From contig NZ_JAKLTM010000001.1 in NCBI RefSeq assembly GCF_022012305.1, positions 496,001 through 560,000 of the forward strand: 64,000 nucleotides of DNA. Reading direction: 5' to 3'. Below, piece by piece: positions 62,547-64,000 of this stretch. Under the pieces are notes generated by a model. It ran no database searches. It worked only from the letters and a program-made list of their open reading frames with translations, and was not told where the DNA came from. This DNA comes from Ramlibacter paludis (lineage in GTDB: Bacteria > Pseudomonadota > Gammaproteobacteria > Burkholderiales > Burkholderiaceae_C). The translations under genes and the position numbers were made by a program. How positions within the stretch are numbered: the stretch's first letter is position 1; every line of letters starts with the position of its first letter.

Positions 62547-63388
62547 GCGGTCGCGAGGAAGTGGCGGCGGTAGCGCGGCGCCATGTCCGCCAGCCGCAGC
62601 ATCATCGGCAGGTCGGCGGTGTTGAAGGCCGCGTCCAGCGCCGGCGGCCCGAGCACGCGCGCGCCGCAACGCAGGTAGCCCTTGACCAGGGGCGGGGCTT
62701 CGGGCAATCCGCGAGGCGCCGGCGTCGCCGACGGTGTGTCCAGCGCCGCTGCGCCAGGGAGCCCATGCCGCGGCTGCACCCGCCAGTGCGGCGGCGCCAG
62801 GTGGGTGTGCCGCAGGTGCTCCCACAGCGCCAGCGCGGGCAGGGTGCCGGGCGCGACGCTGATGCTGGCGCAGCCGACCATCGTTTCGAGGCGATGCCGC
62901 ACCATGTAGCCGGCCAGCGCGGTCCACATGCCCATGATCACGCCGCCGCTGCGCCAGCGCGCATCCACGCAGGAGCGTCCGAGCTCCAGCGCGCGCGGCC
63001 GCAGCGCCGCCAGCGGCGCGAGGTCGAATTCGGCGTCGCTGTAGAAACCGCCGGCGGCGCGTGCCTGCGCCGGTGGCAGCACGCGGTAGGTGCCGACGAC
63101 AGGGCCGCGTTCGCCGTCGACACGCGCCGCTGCTCGCACCAGGAGGTGATCGCAGTAAGGGTCGAAGCGGTCGGCGTCCAGGCCGGGCGGCGTGCCGGGT
63201 GGCGGCGCGAGGTGCGCGCCCATCTCCTGCGCGAAGACCCGGAAGCGCAGGCGCTGCGCTTCGCGCAAATCGGCTTCGCTGTTCGCCCATTCGATGGCGA
63301 AGCCGGGCGCATGCGCCCGGCGCGCCGTTGCGGAGGGCGCACGCATGACGGCGGGCGTGGCGGTGGTGGCGGTGTCGCAGTCCGGCAA
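62543..63388 (-). CDS. olsB: OlsB-like ornithine N-acyltransferase
   Basis: A 281-residue GNAT-fold acyltransferase of the OlsB family, which makes lyso-ornithine lipid from ornithine and acyl-ACP. Core: LRFRVFAQEMGAHLAPPPGT, GPVVGTYRVLPPAQARAAGG and ALELGRSCVDARWRSGGVIM, typical of OlsB. No OlsA gene is visible; the lplT gene follows and an ATP-grasp enzyme precedes it (10-bp gap). The start may be 63388 or the Met at residue 15 (63346). The C-terminal region after YLRCGARVLGPPA is as in the family. Confidence 0.85.
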   Translation of the reverse strand: MPDCDTATTATPAVMRAPSATARRAHAPGFAIEWANSEADLREAQRLRFRVFAQEMGAHLAPPPGTPPGLDADRFDPYCDHLLVRAAARVDGERGPVVGTYRVLPPAQARAAGGFYSDAEFDLAPLAALRPRALELGRSCVDARWRSGGVIMGMWTALAGYMVRHRLETMVGCASISVAPGTLPALALWEHLRHTHLAPPHWRVQPRHGLPGAAALDTPSATPAPRGLPEAPPLVKGYLRCGARVLGPPALDAAFNTADLPMMLRLADMAPRYRRHFLATA

Positions 63389-63398
63389 GTCGGCTCCC

Positions 63399-64000
63399 TC
63401 AATTGGACGGCGGGTACAGGGCGATCAGCCGGTACTGCCGGCGGTTGAGGCGCGCCAATTCCAGCAGCCCGATCGGCCGCACGCCTTCGCGCCGGCGTGC
63501 GGCGCCGATGGCGAACAGCAGCGCCTGCTTGCGGAAGATCGTGCGCAGGCCGGCGACGAGGCCGGTGGATGGGTCCCAGGCCTCGATGGCTTCCGAGCCT
63601 GCTCCGTTGACCTCCATGATGCGCAGGCCCGTGCCGGCGCGCAGGCCGGCCAGGCTGTCGTAGCGCACGTCGAAGCGGCCGAAGTGGAACTGCGGCATGT
63701 CGCGCGCGATGGCGTCGACGGCCGCCACCAGCTGCGGCGTGATGCAGGCGGCGCCGTCGCGGTAGAGGCCGCCCACGCGGGTCGAACCGATGGTCGCGAG
63801 CCGAACGGTTTCGCCTACGGCGGGCACGGCGCGCCCATCGAAAACGCAATCGTGCCGCGCCGACCCTGCGATGCGGCGCGCCCGAGGGTCGGCGGCAACC
63901 AGTTCGGCCACCGTGCGCACGCCGTCGCCGGTGACCTGCGGGAAGTCGCGCAAGGCCAGGCCGATGATCTTGCCTTCGCCGCTGGCCGGGTCGCGCGCAT
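63399..64000 (-). CDS. ATP-grasp family enzyme, partial C-terminal region
   Basis: The gene continues past the right end of the window, so the start is missing. The 200 visible residues include DPASGEGKIIGLALRDFPQV and TGDGVRTVAELV near the edge, then HFGRFDVRYDSLAGL and LRIMEVNGAGSEAIEAWDP, the metal and carboxylate site of ATP-grasp ligases of the carboxylate-amine ligase type. Such enzymes join an acid to an amine or amino acid using ATP. It precedes olsB and lplT on the same strand with small gaps and may belong to the same operon. The substrate is unknown. Confidence 0.8.
   Translation of the reverse strand, partial: ARDPASGEGKIIGLALRDFPQVTGDGVRTVAELVAADPRARRIAGSARHDCVFDGRAVPAVGETVRLATIGSTRVGGLYRDGAACITPQLVAAVDAIARDMPQFHFGRFDVRYDSLAGLRAGTGLRIMEVNGAGSEAIEAWDPSTGLVAGLRTIFRKQALLFAIGAARRREGVRPIGLLELARLNRRQYRLIALYPPSN

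Overview
The window is a GC-rich (about 68-70% by eye) chromosomal segment from a betaproteobacterium, most likely a Comamonadaceae member near Ramlibacter/Variovorax. The grounds are the many Bug-type (tripartite tricarboxylate) binding proteins, a TAXI-TRAP system, the pilTU/yggS block, a DUF3617 protein, a DUF1841 protein, and an intergenic repeat of a type that recurs in that family (16613-16690). I see no phage, IS element, CRISPR array or plasmid gene. Coding density is high, and most long open frames opposite real genes are GC-driven shadows.

Layout. 1-7041: envelope and motility genes (BON protein, hydroxyisobutyrate-dehydrogenase-like enzyme, pilT-pilU, yggS, DUF3617 protein, chemoreceptor). 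7200-12082: a MarR-controlled EmrAB/NodT multidrug efflux operon with a clear sigma-70 promoter and two palindromic operators. 12096-15393: acyl-CoA ligase, a 269-bp nested inverted-repeat element that folds as a three-way junction, two hypothetical genes and tRNA-Arg(CCU). 15416-19493: VWA protein, GNAT and MoxR ATPase, a c4-like dihaem cytochrome with a strong terminator, and a DUF1841 gene. 19616-31975: organic-acid uptake and breakdown (TAXI-TRAP transporter, DapA-like and RraA-like aldolases, pcaIJF, binding proteins, two more dehydrogenases, DUF4142 and DsrE proteins). 31982-36534: a LysR-controlled hydroxyquinol cluster (intradiol dioxygenase, Dabb protein, amidohydrolase, maleylacetate reductase). 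36545-47256: envelope and transport genes, including a DHA2 transporter with a regulator-like C-terminal domain. 47320-49243: an ars operon (arsR-arsI-arsC-aquaporin). 49230-58578: a LysR-controlled operon joining a second intradiol dioxygenase to a citrate-synthase-like lyase, a class III CoA-transferase, a Bug protein and a complete branched-chain-type ABC importer. 58563-64000: an aromatic-ring FAD hydroxylase, a Ser/Thr pseudokinase, LplT, OlsB and a partial ATP-grasp enzyme.

How it fits together. The 33-36 kb cluster can open hydroxyquinol to maleylacetate and reduce it to 3-oxoadipate. The pcaIJF genes 6 kb away turn 3-oxoadipate into succinyl-CoA and acetyl-CoA. The FAD hydroxylase at 58.6-60.2 kb is a candidate upstream ring hydroxylase. 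The 50.2-58.6 kb operon is the best candidate for a new catabolic route. Its genes are chained by 4-8 nt overlaps or gaps of at most 35 nt, and it couples ring cleavage to a CoA-dependent C-C lyase and a dedicated importer in an order I do not recognise as a described pathway. Other notable items are the three-way-junction repeat, a kinase fold lacking all three catalytic residues, an apparently leaderless marR transcript, and short hairpin repeats that have become part of two proteins.
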